A DNA stretch of 64,000 bases. Source: Paenibacillus sinopodophylli (GTDB lineage Bacteria; Bacillota; Bacilli; Paenibacillales; Paenibacillaceae). Shown here piece after piece: positions 26,707-36,032 of this stretch. Under the pieces are notes generated by a model that saw nothing but the letters and a program-made list of their open reading frames with translations, was not told where the DNA came from and searched no databases. Where the stretch lies: positions 41,923 through 105,922 of the forward strand of contig NZ_VDBO01000004.1 of the NCBI RefSeq assembly GCF_005930355.1. Reading direction: 5' to 3'. The number at the start of each line of letters is the position of its first letter. Positions within the stretch are counted from its first letter, which is position 1. Position numbers and translations under genes: made by a program.

Positions 26707-27832
26707 CGGAACCTCCTGCTGCTTCCGGCTTCATGTTAGGCGTCAGCAGCTTGCGATACGTGAATTCAACCCTACGAGCAATCATGCTCATATTGAAATC
26801 CTTCATGACGCTCTCATAACCTCGAGTCGACATCGCTTCGTGATCGCTCTCTCCGTCATACACAAGCTGGATAGTCTGATAAAGCTCATCAATATCACCA
26901 TCCTTAACGATAAAGCCGCCTTTCGTTTCATGAATAATTTCCGGCGCGCCGCCGGAATCTGCGACTATGACTGGCGTCTGAGCGAGCATCGATTCGATGA
27001 TGACTCTGCCGAACGGCTCATTAAGCGAGAAGTTGATCGTCAAGTCACATTCCTTCATCACATCAAGAGGTTTGTTGCTGTAGCCGTAGAACACAACATG
27101 ATGCTCAAGGCCATATGACAGCACCCTTTCAATCATTTCATTGTAGTAGCCGTCTGAGCCGTCAACTGAGGTATCACCGACGATCAGCAGCTTCCAATTC
27201 ATCCTGCCGCTGTCCGCCAGCTTCTTCACCGCTTCGATCATGAGATCGTATCGTTTCCACTCCACAATTCGTCCGAACGTACCGATAACGAGCGTGTCAT
27301 CCTCCATGAACGTCCGGGTTTTTCTCGCAAGCGCAAGCTCTGGATCTACGCCGTTATAAATAATCGTCTTATTGCTGCCATGAATCGCGTTCGCAACGAA
27401 ATGCGAGATGCAGATGACCTGGTCGAAAAACCGCGGCAGCACCTGATTGAACATGCGCAAATGCGTATGATCGCGGTGATGCCAGATCAGCTTGCTTTTC
27501 GCCAGCAACTTGAGCGGAGCCGCATACCACGGGGCCCTCCAGCCATTGGCATGCACGATGTCGATCCTATTTCTCCGAACAAAGGACTTGATCTTCATGA
27601 CTGTCTCGATATAACCTAAGCCGAATTTCTGTTTGATGCTGCCAAGCTGCAGCGGGAAATGCGTATAGTCGGCTCTTATCTCGTTTAAATAAGTGGCATC
27701 TCGCGGACTTAATAGAAAGATCCGATATTGGGTGCTGTCCAAATAATTGATGAGATGAATGAGGCTTTGCTCAGCTCCGCCCTTCTTATCTGCATGTGTC
27801 ACAAACAGCACATTGACTCTCTGGTTACTCAT
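26681..27832 (-). CDS. GT4 family glycosyltransferase
   Basis: 383 residues from the ATG at 27832, which overlaps the upstream stop as TGATG; an in-frame GTG is one codon earlier. GT-B fold: FVTHADKKGGAEQSLIHL, DIVHANGWRAPWYA, the IIYNGVDPE hinge, GTFGRIVEWKRYDLMIEAV, and the acidic C-domain motif EPFGRVIIESM (E-x7-E). It is a sugar transferase of the EPS repeat unit; donor not predictable from sequence. Confidence 0.9.
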   Translation of the reverse strand: MSNQRVNVLFVTHADKKGGAEQSLIHLINYLDSTQYRIFLLSPRDATYLNEIRADYTHFPLQLGSIKQKFGLGYIETVMKIKSFVRRNRIDIVHANGWRAPWYAAPLKLLAKSKLIWHHRDHTHLRMFNQVLPRFFDQVICISHFVANAIHGSNKTIIYNGVDPELALARKTRTFMEDDTLVIGTFGRIVEWKRYDLMIEAVKKLADSGRMNWKLLIVGDTSVDGSDGYYNEMIERVLSYGLEHHVVFYGYSNKPLDVMKECDLTINFSLNEPFGRVIIESMLAQTPVIVADSGGAPEIIHETKGGFIVKDGDIDELYQTIQLVYDGESDHEAMSTRGYESVMKDFNMSMIARRVEFTYRKLLTPNMKPEAAGGSDEYLIQSD

Positions 27833-29001
27833 CACAGCACCTGCTTCACTAGATCGTTAGCGTTCAAGGATTGCATATAGTCTTTCAGCACTTCTTTATG
27901 GTTGTAATGCATGCGCAGAAACGCTTGGGATGAATCGAGCAGCGCCTTGGCGGTTTGCGGTTGATCGAAGAGCTGCTTGATTTTGCCGTAAAATTGCTCT
28001 GGACGGTCCGCGATCATAATATGCTCATTGTCTACAAGCCCTGTCCCCTCATAACCAATCGAAGTGGATATAACCGGAAGGCCATTCTGAATGGCCTCAA
28101 TCGTCTTGAGCTTAACGCCCGCTCCATTCTGCATCGGGTTAACGAACAAATATCCGTTTCGGTAAATATCCGTCAAACTTTTCGGCGTATCATGTACGAT
28201 CACGTTCGTCATATCGTAAGCATCCAGCCAGCTCAGACTCTGCTTCCGACTGTTGCCAGCGATAATGAATTTGTATTCCGGCTCCTTCAGCATGAGCGGG
28301 TGGATATGTTCGAGATACCACTGAATGGCTTCCCTGTTGTTCGGCATGAACAATGACCCGATAAAGACAACATGCTTACTGCGGAAATCGCTTGCCTCGA
28401 AGCTTCCATTCGTTACCGGCGGCGGCAGAAACAAGCTTCTGGCTCTCGGATTCTGTTTCCGGAAGCTCTCAAACTCCTTGCTGGATATGAATAGATACTT
28501 ATCCACCTTCTCCAGCATTTTCTTCTGCAGCTTGGCAAATTTACTGCTCTCCATGTGATAGTACATTTTGTGGACGATGTTTTTCGTGCTCCTCGCCAGC
28601 GCCTTGAAATAGACAGCTTCATCGTTATGCACCCTTAGAATCGCCGTATCCTGCCTGATCTTCGGGTTATCCAGAATCGGATAAACGTAGTCGCCTTCCA
28701 GCAGCACATAATCGTAACCGCCGGACAGCTCCACGTTTCTCAGCTCGCTTCGCGACTTTACCTGCATCGGAATGCTGTGGAGCATATCCGCAAGCTTGCT
28801 TCGGCGGTCGCAGAGCGTAATTTCCTCTACATACGCGTACACCGCCTTCATTTCTTCCTTCGTCGGCATTTGTTTGCCGCATACGAGCAGATGCAGCTTC
28901 CAGCCAAGCTCTGAGAGCACCTTAATGCGCCCCCATGTATCGACTCTTCCGCCATGGTCGGCGGGATAAGGGAAATCACTGCACACGACTAGCATTTTCA
29001 T
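27832..29001 (-). CDS. GT4 family glycosyltransferase
   Basis: 389 residues. MLVVCSDFPYPADHGGRV begins the GT-B N-domain; DTAILRVHNDEAVYFKAL and VDKYLFISSKEFESF follow. The C-domain has VVFIGSLFMPNNREAIQWYL and NPMQNGAGVKLKTIEAI, a GT4-type nucleotide-sugar motif. ATGA overlaps link it to the Wzy gene before it and TGATG to the next GT4, so the cluster is translationally coupled. Confidence 0.88.
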   Translation of the reverse strand: MKMLVVCSDFPYPADHGGRVDTWGRIKVLSELGWKLHLLVCGKQMPTKEEMKAVYAYVEEITLCDRRSKLADMLHSIPMQVKSRSELRNVELSGGYDYVLLEGDYVYPILDNPKIRQDTAILRVHNDEAVYFKALARSTKNIVHKMYYHMESSKFAKLQKKMLEKVDKYLFISSKEFESFRKQNPRARSLFLPPPVTNGSFEASDFRSKHVVFIGSLFMPNNREAIQWYLEHIHPLMLKEPEYKFIIAGNSRKQSLSWLDAYDMTNVIVHDTPKSLTDIYRNGYLFVNPMQNGAGVKLKTIEAIQNGLPVISTSIGYEGTGLVDNEHIMIADRPEQFYGKIKQLFDQPQTAKALLDSSQAFLRMHYNHKEVLKDYMQSLNANDLVKQVL

Positions 29002-30383
29002 TTAGTTACCCCCGGCCTATTAGTAGAATGCAATTCGTTCTTGCCAAGGAACAAGCTGATGAATGCAAACAGCAGCCATACCTCGTATTTGATTTCTAAT
29101 GAAACGAGCAGCATCGAGAACAAGATAAAGATAAGCGCTAGAAACAGAATGGAGCTGGATTTCGCTTTAATAATGAGATTTTTGGCCAGTAGATAGAAGA
29201 ATAGGACCGAAAACAGCCCGCCAAACATGACCCATTGGAAAAAGCCTGATTTGACGCCTAAGTTTTTATCCGAGCCCGAATATTGCAACAGCTCCCCCGC
29301 ATTGATCTGGCTGATGCCAAATGTACTGTAATAGAAATGGGACATCATGCTGATAGAATCATTCACATACTTATCGAAATACATGAGATAGGCTCCTGTT
29401 CCAACCCCCAGCGGGTTGTGGAAAACCGTAATCAGCGCGATAATAATCGTTCCCATTCGCGTGTAGGAGGATGTGTAGTTTTCGATGTCATTACTGAATG
29501 AGCTGAGCAAACCGGCCGAGAAGTTCGTAATGAACATGTACATGGCCAGCACGACGCTGATCAGCAGAATGAAATTTTTCTTTTTGCGGAAATCAAGAAA
29601 CTTAACCATGGTGACGACGAGCGTCAGCAGAATAATGATCATGAAGCCCTTCGAACCGGTGATGAACATGTAGAACAGAAAAAAACTAGTCGCATATAGG
29701 ATGGAGAGTGTTCTTGCAAACGGGCTCAAATATTTGGTCAAATACACCATGATCGACGCATATACAACCACGATGGAGCCGGTGGTGCTGCTCTCCGAGG
29801 TCAGCATTCTTACTCGCCAGTAGGGATGACTCCCCGAGTGTAGATAGGTAAAGGCATTCGGCATTGTCATAAGCTCTAGAATCATGATCATGACCAGCAG
29901 CGTTACGACTGCGAGAAAACAGCCATACAGCATTTTGAAGCTCACGATTTGGGAAAATACAAGCTGCATATGCCTAATGTAGAGCAGAATTAATACAAAA
30001 TAGATGAGCACCTTGATCCCTTTGCCGAGCAGCGACTCAGAACCATAGCTGTAGCTGCCTTGCAGAAACTGAACGAGCAAATAGAAGACCGTGATGATAC
30101 TCAAATACAAAATAAAACCGAACACGTACTTTTGCAGCATCGAGCCATGCACCACACGCTTGTGCTTCGCAAGCAGCCCGATTTCACAAAAAACAAAAAG
30201 CGGCAGCAGCAATATAATAGGCGACCTGCCGATCTCTCCGATCATATTCACTAAAGGGAAATCCTGATAGACGGTCAGCACCAGCAAAGCGATGAGATAC
30301 AGCGCCAGAAAAAACTGTACGATCTCTGCTCGTTTATCTGATCTCCCCTTCACAATTGGTTGACTCTGCAAGCTTTGGCTCAT
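28998..30383 (-). CDS. O-antigen-polymerase-like membrane protein (Wzy)
   Basis: 461 residues with about 11-12 transmembrane helices. A long extracytoplasmic loop at ~310-390 (NPLGVGTGAYLMYFDKY, then the SQINAGELLQYSG segment) is the usual position of the Wzy periplasmic/extracellular loop. Low sequence conservation is normal for Wzy, so the call rests on topology and on its place between glycosyltransferase genes in a Wzx/Wzy-type operon. It would polymerise lipid-linked repeat units outside the membrane. Confidence 0.82.
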   Translation of the reverse strand: MSQSLQSQPIVKGRSDKRAEIVQFFLALYLIALLVLTVYQDFPLVNMIGEIGRSPIILLLPLFVFCEIGLLAKHKRVVHGSMLQKYVFGFILYLSIITVFYLLVQFLQGSYSYGSESLLGKGIKVLIYFVLILLYIRHMQLVFSQIVSFKMLYGCFLAVVTLLVMIMILELMTMPNAFTYLHSGSHPYWRVRMLTSESSTTGSIVVVYASIMVYLTKYLSPFARTLSILYATSFFLFYMFITGSKGFMIIILLTLVVTMVKFLDFRKKKNFILLISVVLAMYMFITNFSAGLLSSFSNDIENYTSSYTRMGTIIIALITVFHNPLGVGTGAYLMYFDKYVNDSISMMSHFYYSTFGISQINAGELLQYSGSDKNLGVKSGFFQWVMFGGLFSVLFFYLLAKNLIIKAKSSSILFLALIFILFSMLLVSLEIKYEVWLLFAFISLFLGKNELHSTNRPGVTK

Positions 30384-30404
30384 CTTCTCTCCATCCCCGT
30401 AGAT

Positions 30405-31523
30405 CTAGACATATTTGTTGACAGCAGCCGTATACGAGCCGCTTCGTTTCTGCAGTGCATCCTCATACAAGCGCTCAATTCGACTGTTCATTTGATTCGA
30501 ATGAAACTTTTCCTTGAAAATACCAAGACCCGCTTGTCCCATTACAGCAAGCGTCTGCTTGTCGAGTCCATTAATGATCGCAGCCAGCTCCGACTTATTA
30601 TTGAAGTCAAACACATAGCCATTCACGCCATGCTTAATGATTTCTGGCAGCGCACCCCGATTGCTCGCTATGACCGGCTTCTTATTCCTGAGCGCCTCGA
30701 TAGCGACAATGCCGAAGCCTTCCCAGCGCGAAGGAATAATGACCGCATCGCAAGCGTTCATATAACGATCGATTTGCGAATTGTCGATCCAGCCGAGCTT
30801 GACCGTATTGTCTGGGAACTCATAGCTGACTTCCTCAAGCACCGTATCGCCGACCAAATATAAATTTACATTTGTGAATCGATACTCGTTGAACACATCA
30901 AGCAGCAGATCGAATCCTTTTTGACGGTCGAATCGCCCGACATAGAGCAGGTTGATACGGTCTGGATTGGTCTCGAAAGGCGCAGTGTCCGTCATTGGTG
31001 CCGTGTCCGAAACACCGTTGTACACGATGCCGGACTTCCCAGCAGGCAGCCCGTAATGCAGCGCCCTGTCATATTCATGCTTCGAAATATGAATGATATA
31101 ATCGGTGCGAAGCGCAAGCATCTTCTCAATGAAAGCAAATATCCGCTTCTTCCATGGCTTAATGTCCATAAGAAAGGCCCAGCCATGCGCATTATAAATA
31201 ACGATCGGCCGACGGCTTTTGAAAAAAAACAACGTCCGCAGGAAAACACCCGCGAACGTTCCGTGAACATGGACGATATCCGGTTTGAACTCTTTTACCG
31301 TTCGATGAATCGCTCTTACCGCTTGGATGAAATAGGCCGGCTTGCGCTTATACGGATACAGCTGCAGCCGATCATGGCTGATGCGCAGCGTATCCGGACT
31401 TGAGTTCTGCTCGGAGGCCATGAGATAAATGTCATGGCGGTCCGATTGGTAGCTCAGCACCTCATTCAGGTGGGTCTCAATCCCGCCTTTAGTAAATTCC
31501 GAAATATGCAGCACTCTCGCCAT
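30405..31523 (-). CDS. GT4 family glycosyltransferase
   Basis: 372 residues. HISEFTKGGIETHLNEVL (N-domain glycine loop), KPDIVHVHGTFAGVFLR, IVYNGVSD, YVGRFDRQKGFDLLLDVF and PSRWEGFGIVAIEAL (E-x7-E) identify a GT4 transferase. AGGAG precedes the ATG. It lies directly after the sugar-phosphate transferase, so it probably adds the second sugar to the lipid-linked first sugar. Confidence 0.92.
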   Translation of the reverse strand: MARVLHISEFTKGGIETHLNEVLSYQSDRHDIYLMASEQNSSPDTLRISHDRLQLYPYKRKPAYFIQAVRAIHRTVKEFKPDIVHVHGTFAGVFLRTLFFFKSRRPIVIYNAHGWAFLMDIKPWKKRIFAFIEKMLALRTDYIIHISKHEYDRALHYGLPAGKSGIVYNGVSDTAPMTDTAPFETNPDRINLLYVGRFDRQKGFDLLLDVFNEYRFTNVNLYLVGDTVLEEVSYEFPDNTVKLGWIDNSQIDRYMNACDAVIIPSRWEGFGIVAIEALRNKKPVIASNRGALPEIIKHGVNGYVFDFNNKSELAAIINGLDKQTLAVMGQAGLGIFKEKFHSNQMNSRIERLYEDALQKRSGSYTAAVNKYV

Positions 31524-31535
31524 CGTGATTCACTC

Positions 31536-32234
31536 CTAATAAGCGTCCTGAGAGCCTACGACCGCTCTCACTGTTCTGAACATGATTTTAATGTCGAACC
31601 AAATACATTTTTTCTCAATGTAAGCCAGATCGAGCTCAACCATTTGCTTGAAGCATAGATTATTCCGTCCGCTAACCTGCCAAAGACCTGTGCAGCCCGG
31701 CGTAACGGACAAGCGCTGCTTATCATACTCCGTATACTCAGCAACCTCCCGTGTAAGCGGCGGTCTGGGTCCTACCAAGGACATCTCGCCCCGCAGCACA
31801 TTAAGCAGCTGTGGCAGCTCGTCGATGCTCGTCTTGCGAATCAACTTGCCAATCTTCGTGATACGCGGATCGTCCTTCATCTTGAACATCGCACCGCTGA
31901 TCTCATTCTTATCGAGCAGCTCCTTGAGCTTATCCTCAGCCCCGGTCAGCATCGAGCGGAATTTATACATGCGGAACGGTTTCTCATCCTTGCCGATTCT
32001 CGTTTGATAGAAGAAGACGGACCCCTTAGGATCCTCCCATTTGATAAGGATAGCGATGACGATAAATAACGGACTAAGCAGCAACAAGCCGCAGAAGGAG
32101 CCTACAATATCAATCGTTCGCTTCATAATCGCATACACCGTTACCGCTTCGTTGTCAGCTTGCCTAGGGACGGCATTCGCGTAATAATCCGAAACGCCAA
32201 CTACCGCTTCATCCTGATAGTTCGGAGGTGTCAT
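31536..32234 (-). CDS. Undecaprenyl-phosphate sugar phosphotransferase (initiating)
   Basis: 232 residues, a small monotopic phosphoglycosyl transferase. One reentrant helix (~42-65), FFYQTRIGKDEKPFRMYKFR (residues ~74-93), the catalytic Asp-Glu at 138-139 (SIDELPQLLNV), SLVGPRPPLTREV and TPGCTGLWQVSGRN are all present. It starts the polymer by moving a sugar-1-phosphate from a UDP-sugar to undecaprenyl phosphate. ATGA overlap with galU. Confidence 0.93.
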   Translation of the reverse strand: MTPPNYQDEAVVGVSDYYANAVPRQADNEAVTVYAIMKRTIDIVGSFCGLLLLSPLFIVIAILIKWEDPKGSVFFYQTRIGKDEKPFRMYKFRSMLTGAEDKLKELLDKNEISGAMFKMKDDPRITKIGKLIRKTSIDELPQLLNVLRGEMSLVGPRPPLTREVAEYTEYDKQRLSVTPGCTGLWQVSGRNNLCFKQMVELDLAYIEKKCIWFDIKIMFRTVRAVVGSQDAY

Positions 32235-33139
32235 ACCCGCTCACTCCTTCCAGACAGTAGTTGTTTGCTTAGTTCCCGTTCCATCAGATCCTCAAGCTCA
32301 GACATCAATCTAAACTTAAGCTCATTGTTTCTGAGGGCGAAATCAATATTTGTCATAATAAAGCCAAGCTGCTCGCCGACATCATAGCGAATACCTTGGA
32401 AGTCAAAGGCATAAACACCTTGGTTCACATTCAGGCTTTGAATAGCATCGGTCAGTTGGATTTCTCCGCCTGCACCCTTTTCATGCCGTCCCAAATATTC
32501 GAATATTTCCGGTGTCAGCACATAACGACCCATAATGGCCAGATTAGATGGAGCTTGCCCCTGCGGCGGTTTCTCTACGAAACGATTAACCTCGTACAGA
32601 TTGTCCAGCCGTTGACCTGGATCTACAATTCCGTAGCGATGCGTCTGATCTACTCCTACACTTTGAACACCGATGACGGAGCGTCCCGTTTTCTCGTATT
32701 GCTCGATCAACTGCCTTGTGCAAGGCACGTCGGCCTCGACGATATCATCGCCAAGCAGGACGGCAAACGGCTCATCGCCGATAAAGTTGCGTGCGCACCA
32801 GACAGCGTGCCCGAGCCCTTTCGCCTCTTTCTGCCTTATGTAATGAAGATTCACATTTGATGATTTTCTGACTTTTTCCAAAATATCGTACTTTCCTTTT
32901 TCCGCCAATATATGTTCAAGCTCAAAGGCGATATCAAAATGATCCTCGATTGCCCGTTTTCCTTTGCCGGTCACGACGATAATATCTTCAACGCCTGATT
33001 CAATGGCTTCTTCCACAATGTACTGAATAGTTGGCTTATCGACGATGGGCAGCATTTCCTTAGGCATTGCTTTCGTTGCCGGCAAAAAACGCGTACCTAG
33101 TCCAGCAGCGGGGATAATGGCTTTTCTCACTTTTTTCAT
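32231..33139 (-). CDS. galU: UTP-glucose-1-phosphate uridylyltransferase
   Basis: 302 residues. KAIIPAAGLGTRFLPATKAM is the nucleotide-binding signature; PKEMLPIVDKPTIQYIVEEA, KGLGHAVWCARNFIGDEPFA, LLGDDIV and FVEKP complete the GalU pattern. It makes UDP-glucose, the precursor of Ugd's UDP-glucuronate. It is the first gene after the structured intergenic RNA, the position epsC-like genes hold in Bacillus eps operons. Confidence 0.95.
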   Translation of the reverse strand: MKKVRKAIIPAAGLGTRFLPATKAMPKEMLPIVDKPTIQYIVEEAIESGVEDIIVVTGKGKRAIEDHFDIAFELEHILAEKGKYDILEKVRKSSNVNLHYIRQKEAKGLGHAVWCARNFIGDEPFAVLLGDDIVEADVPCTRQLIEQYEKTGRSVIGVQSVGVDQTHRYGIVDPGQRLDNLYEVNRFVEKPPQGQAPSNLAIMGRYVLTPEIFEYLGRHEKGAGGEIQLTDAIQSLNVNQGVYAFDFQGIRYDVGEQLGFIMTNIDFALRNNELKFRLMSELEDLMERELSKQLLSGRSERV

Positions 33140-33149
33140 TTGATTTCAC

Positions 33150-33323
33150 CCTATCCTATTGTATTTTTGACATACGGGGGCATTAAACCCCTCCTCACAT
33201 CACACCCTTGACGATTAACGTCTAAGGTCGGCTGACCCACAGCATGACCGAGTGCCTCCGGTGATAGAGGTGCAGGAGACATTACCTATCTATTCTTGCT
33301 GACCTTGCTGGATTAACCTGCAC
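33150..33323 (-). ncRNA. Structured RNA between BY-kinase and galU, EAR-like candidate
   Basis: The 183-nt gap after the BY-kinase stop folds on the minus strand into: a closing 7-bp stem (33317-33323 with 33270-33276, GTGCAGG/CCTGCAC) that begins at the stop codon itself; a small CCTC/GAGG hairpin (33255-33270); an 8-bp stem with an internal loop (GGTC+GCTG, 33226-33234 with 33240-33249); and a GACG/CGTC hairpin (33210-33222). In Bacillales the eps-associated RNA (EAR), a processive antiterminator, sits at this operon position, after the second gene. The structures are seen; the EAR identity is inferred from position. Confidence 0.45.
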
Positions 33324-34015
33324 TAAGCGTCGGTTTTTTCCCCGTAGTAGTAGGAATAGATATCGGAATGATTTCGATTGATCTTATTCAAGACGACCCC
33401 GATGAGCTTCGCCTTTACATGCTCGATTGATGCCTTCGCTTTGAGCACAACTTCCTTCTTCACTTTCCCTGAATCGATAACGAGCACGACCCCGTCACTT
33501 TGTGTAGCAACGATCTGCGCATCTGTAACGGACATAATAGGCGGTGTATCGATAATAACCACATCGAACCTCTCTCTCGCCGTCTTCAGAAGGGATGCCA
33601 TTTGATCAGAGGAGAGCAGCTCCGAAGGATTGGGGGGCGTCGGCCCCGCCTGAATGATCGATAGATTGTCTGTATTCGTGAACTGGATAATATCCTCAAG
33701 CGCCAGTTGATTGAATAAAGCTGTCGTCAGCCCGCTTCGGTTGGATTTGCCGAAGATGTGATGCTGCGACGGCTTGCGCAAGTCCGCATCAATCAGCAGC
33801 ACCTTTTTGTTAGCCTGGGCATAGGCGACTGCCATATTGGCGCAGGTGGTGCTTTTACCCTCGCTCGGCTTGGAGGAGGTCACCATAATAATCTGCAGCT
33901 TATAATTAATTGTTGAGAACTCGATGTTCGTCCTCAGCATGCGATAACCTTCGGATATGGGCGACTTCGGATTCAATTCGGTAATAAGGTTCCACTTAGG
34001 AATCAAGCGAGACAT
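33323..34015 (-). CDS. BY-kinase (CpsD/CapB/EpsB-type tyrosine autokinase)
   Basis: 230 residues from the ATG at 34015 (GGGAGG 6-7 nt upstream). Walker A SSKPSEGKSTT (~47-57), Walker A' VLLIDADLRKP (~73-82) and Walker B VVIIDTPP are present, and the C-terminus carries the autophosphorylated tyrosine cluster YSYYYG. In Gram-positives this cytoplasmic half needs a separate membrane activator, here the Wzz-like protein encoded just upstream with a 20-bp overlap. It controls EPS chain length and export, and may phosphorylate Ugd and the initiating transferase. Confidence 0.93.
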   Translation of the reverse strand: MSRLIPKWNLITELNPKSPISEGYRMLRTNIEFSTINYKLQIIMVTSSKPSEGKSTTCANMAVAYAQANKKVLLIDADLRKPSQHHIFGKSNRSGLTTALFNQLALEDIIQFTNTDNLSIIQAGPTPPNPSELLSSDQMASLLKTARERFDVVIIDTPPIMSVTDAQIVATQSDGVVLVIDSGKVKKEVVLKAKASIEHVKAKLIGVVLNKINRNHSDIYSYYYGEKTDA

Positions 34016-34751
34016 TCTGTTCCCTCCCTGCAAGCTTCTTTAGCGGCGCGTTGCTCACCTTATCCATGGCATCCCGTTCCTCAAACTTAGGAATAGAGGT
34101 TAGAACCGGTACTTCAAGCAGCAGCTCGATATCCTCTTCGGTTTTCACCGTGTCATCCAAGTAGTCCAATAGAAACGCAATCCCTACACCGAGCATAAGG
34201 GCCAGCATGAATGTCACTGCGATGTTCATCTTGGCGTTTGGCGCTACCGGCCCGTGATACTCCTTAGGGTCTGCTTGGTCGAGGACAGAGACGTTATCAA
34301 CCTTCATGAGCTCGGGCACTGACTTCTGAAAAACAATGGCTACTGCATTAGCAATTTGGGCTGCTTGCTCGTAAGAGTCATCTCTTACCGATATGGACAT
34401 GACCTGCGTCTCGTTAACGGAGCTCACGCTTACTTTGCCGATGAGCTCTCTGTATGTCACGCCAAGCGCCGGATACTCCTTCACAACCTTCTTCATCATG
34501 CGCGGTGTTCTCAAAATTTCTTTATAGGTTTTGATTAATCCGATCGTAGAGTTAATTGAACCGACGTCTATGCTCGGAATGAGTGAGCTGCTGTCCTTAT
34601 AATCGTTAACGATCAATTTAGCGGATGCCTCATATTGCGGCGTAATAAAGTAGCTGGAGTATAGGCCGATGGCCAGACAGCTCACGGTAATCATTAGAAT
34701 GATCATCAACAGCCTTCTTCTGACGATGAGCCAATACTGTTTCAATTCCAA
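33996..34751 (-). CDS. Wzz/YveK-like chain-length determinant, BY-kinase activator
   Basis: 251 residues beginning at TTG 34751, supported by GGAGG 7 nt upstream. Two transmembrane helices (~14-35 and ~170-192) flank an external domain (PQYEASAKLIVND, then VSVRDDSYEQAAQIANAV). The proline-rich stretch before helix 2 (DPKEYHGPVAPNA) and the cytoplasmic tail after it match EpsA/CapA-type activators. It pairs with the BY-kinase encoded next. Confidence 0.92.
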   Translation of the reverse strand: MELKQYWLIVRRRLLMIILMITVSCLAIGLYSSYFITPQYEASAKLIVNDYKDSSSLIPSIDVGSINSTIGLIKTYKEILRTPRMMKKVVKEYPALGVTYRELIGKVSVSSVNETQVMSISVRDDSYEQAAQIANAVAIVFQKSVPELMKVDNVSVLDQADPKEYHGPVAPNAKMNIAVTFMLALMLGVGIAFLLDYLDDTVKTEEDIELLLEVPVLTSIPKFEERDAMDKVSNAPLKKLAGREQNVSLDS

Positions 34752-34931
34752 AATGGTTCCTCCATTACTAATAAAGTCAGTCCTGCTATTCCAGTTGTTT
34801 CTGCTATTCGCAAATTTAAAGTTACTCCAAATGAATATTAAAATTTATTAATTATTCAAAACGCGAACTTTTGGGCATCACTTATTAGTAGGAGCCGCCC
34901 TTTACGAAAACCCCTGCAAATAAGGACGATC

Positions 34932-35219
34932 TTATTGCTTGGCTGTGTTTATAAATTCATCAACGGTTCCGCCGTTCATGACATACTCCATCATATCGGA
35001 TGAGCATGCATGCAAGCCTAGATTGCCAAGCAGCTGTGACAACAGCTCAGCCAGATCAATCGGCTCGTTGCGAAGCCTGCAGCCGACCGCCACAAGCAGC
35101 TCCGGCAAAGTTCTCGTTCCCATTTGTCCATCCTGCTGCAGTAGAGAAGGATCCTCGGATAATATTTTCAAAAATTGCTTCAGCCTTACCCGCTTCTGCT
35201 CCTGATTTGAAACATTCAT
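34932..35219 (-). CDS. Small protein at the head of the EPS operon, unknown
   Basis: 95 residues from the ATG at 35219, with GGAGG 8 nt upstream; the in-frame ATG at 35234 overlaps that site. It is helical and soluble, without signal peptide: KRVRLKQFLKILSEDPSLL, LPELLVAVGCRLRNEPIDL and LAELLSQLLGNLGLHAC are visible. No family recognised. It lies 180 bp before the Wzz-like gene on the same strand and may be the first gene of the operon or an independent regulator. Confidence 0.6.
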   Translation of the reverse strand: MNVSNQEQKRVRLKQFLKILSEDPSLLQQDGQMGTRTLPELLVAVGCRLRNEPIDLAELLSQLLGNLGLHACSSDMMEYVMNGGTVDEFINTAKQ

Positions 35220-35997
35220 CTCTGAAACCTCCATTCATCAGCTCGCTCATACCCTTTGAATCCTGAAACTCTTTTCTTGCTTGCCCCTCGTTGCACTCTA
35301 GTATGACACAGATGAAAATAATTCTTGAGGGAATAAAGACATGGTCGCATTTAGACATTCCTGCTCATATTGGTCCTGCTTTCTCTAAGTACGGACGCCT
35401 AGTTGATGTGAATAGTTGGATATAAAAGTCTTTATTTAGGTTATCGAATTTAATAATTCTGATAATTGAAAGCGTTTTATTAACTTTATGAGAGATTCCC
35501 ACTCAAGACTCAGTTGATCAGCAGCACCATTCACCTTAATCCCAAGTAGAATATAGGATTTTCGCATTTTTCCGACTCCCTGAACAACTCAAAACGATCA
35601 AAAAAACGGTTATTTCCACGAATAAAAAAGGGACTATTGACCAGCATCCTACTAAAGCAGGACAAAATCTTATGTCGACATGATCTGCAACCGTCTTTTT
35701 GGGGTATATTTTCTAACATGAGAACGTTATATTTACAGCAAAAAAACAAAAATAACAAAATTCTAATTTAAAAAAGGGCTATTTTTCGGCTAAAAACGGA
35801 CATTCAAAGGTAAATGAGGAAAAATGATAGAGGATTGAAATCGTTTCCGCTGCGGTCGATCAGGATATTCAACCATGAATCGGGATAAATATAAAGCTGC
35901 GCAAGCACTGAAATCGAACCAACCTTTGCCTCTTAGCTATCACTAATAGACTACTTTACCTCCTTCGCCTAAGGGCCTACTTGCGGCTGATTCTGAC
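35220..35997. other. Gene-free region upstream of the EPS operon
   Basis: About 780 bp, AT-rich between 35400 and 35850. The short frame 35531-35758 lacks a ribosome site and any resemblance to known proteins. On the minus strand a weak promoter-like pair (TCAAGA, 17 bp, CATACT) lies ~90-120 bp before the 95-aa gene. The region probably holds the EPS promoter and regulator sites, but I see no clear operator. Confidence 0.4.
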
Positions 35998-36032
35998 AAA
36001 AAAAGCATGAAGACGAGCTCCTGGCACTTCAT
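35998..36032 (-). terminator. Terminator downstream of the M42 peptidase gene
   Basis: On the minus strand, ATGAAG (36027-36032) pairs with CTTCAT (36007-36012) around a loop that can pair further (GGAGCTC), followed by GC and seven T. A second hairpin with 7-bp arms GCTTGCA/TGCAAGC lies at 36063-36083, nearer the gene. Confidence 0.7.

Noticed and set aside
33150..33323. Cyclic-di-GMP riboswitch in front of galU
   Set aside because: The conserved GEMM core is absent, and the position fits an intra-operon antiterminator better.
35531..35758. 75-codon frame in the EPS upstream region
   Set aside because: AT-rich sequence with no ribosome site, no family resemblance and unlikely composition.
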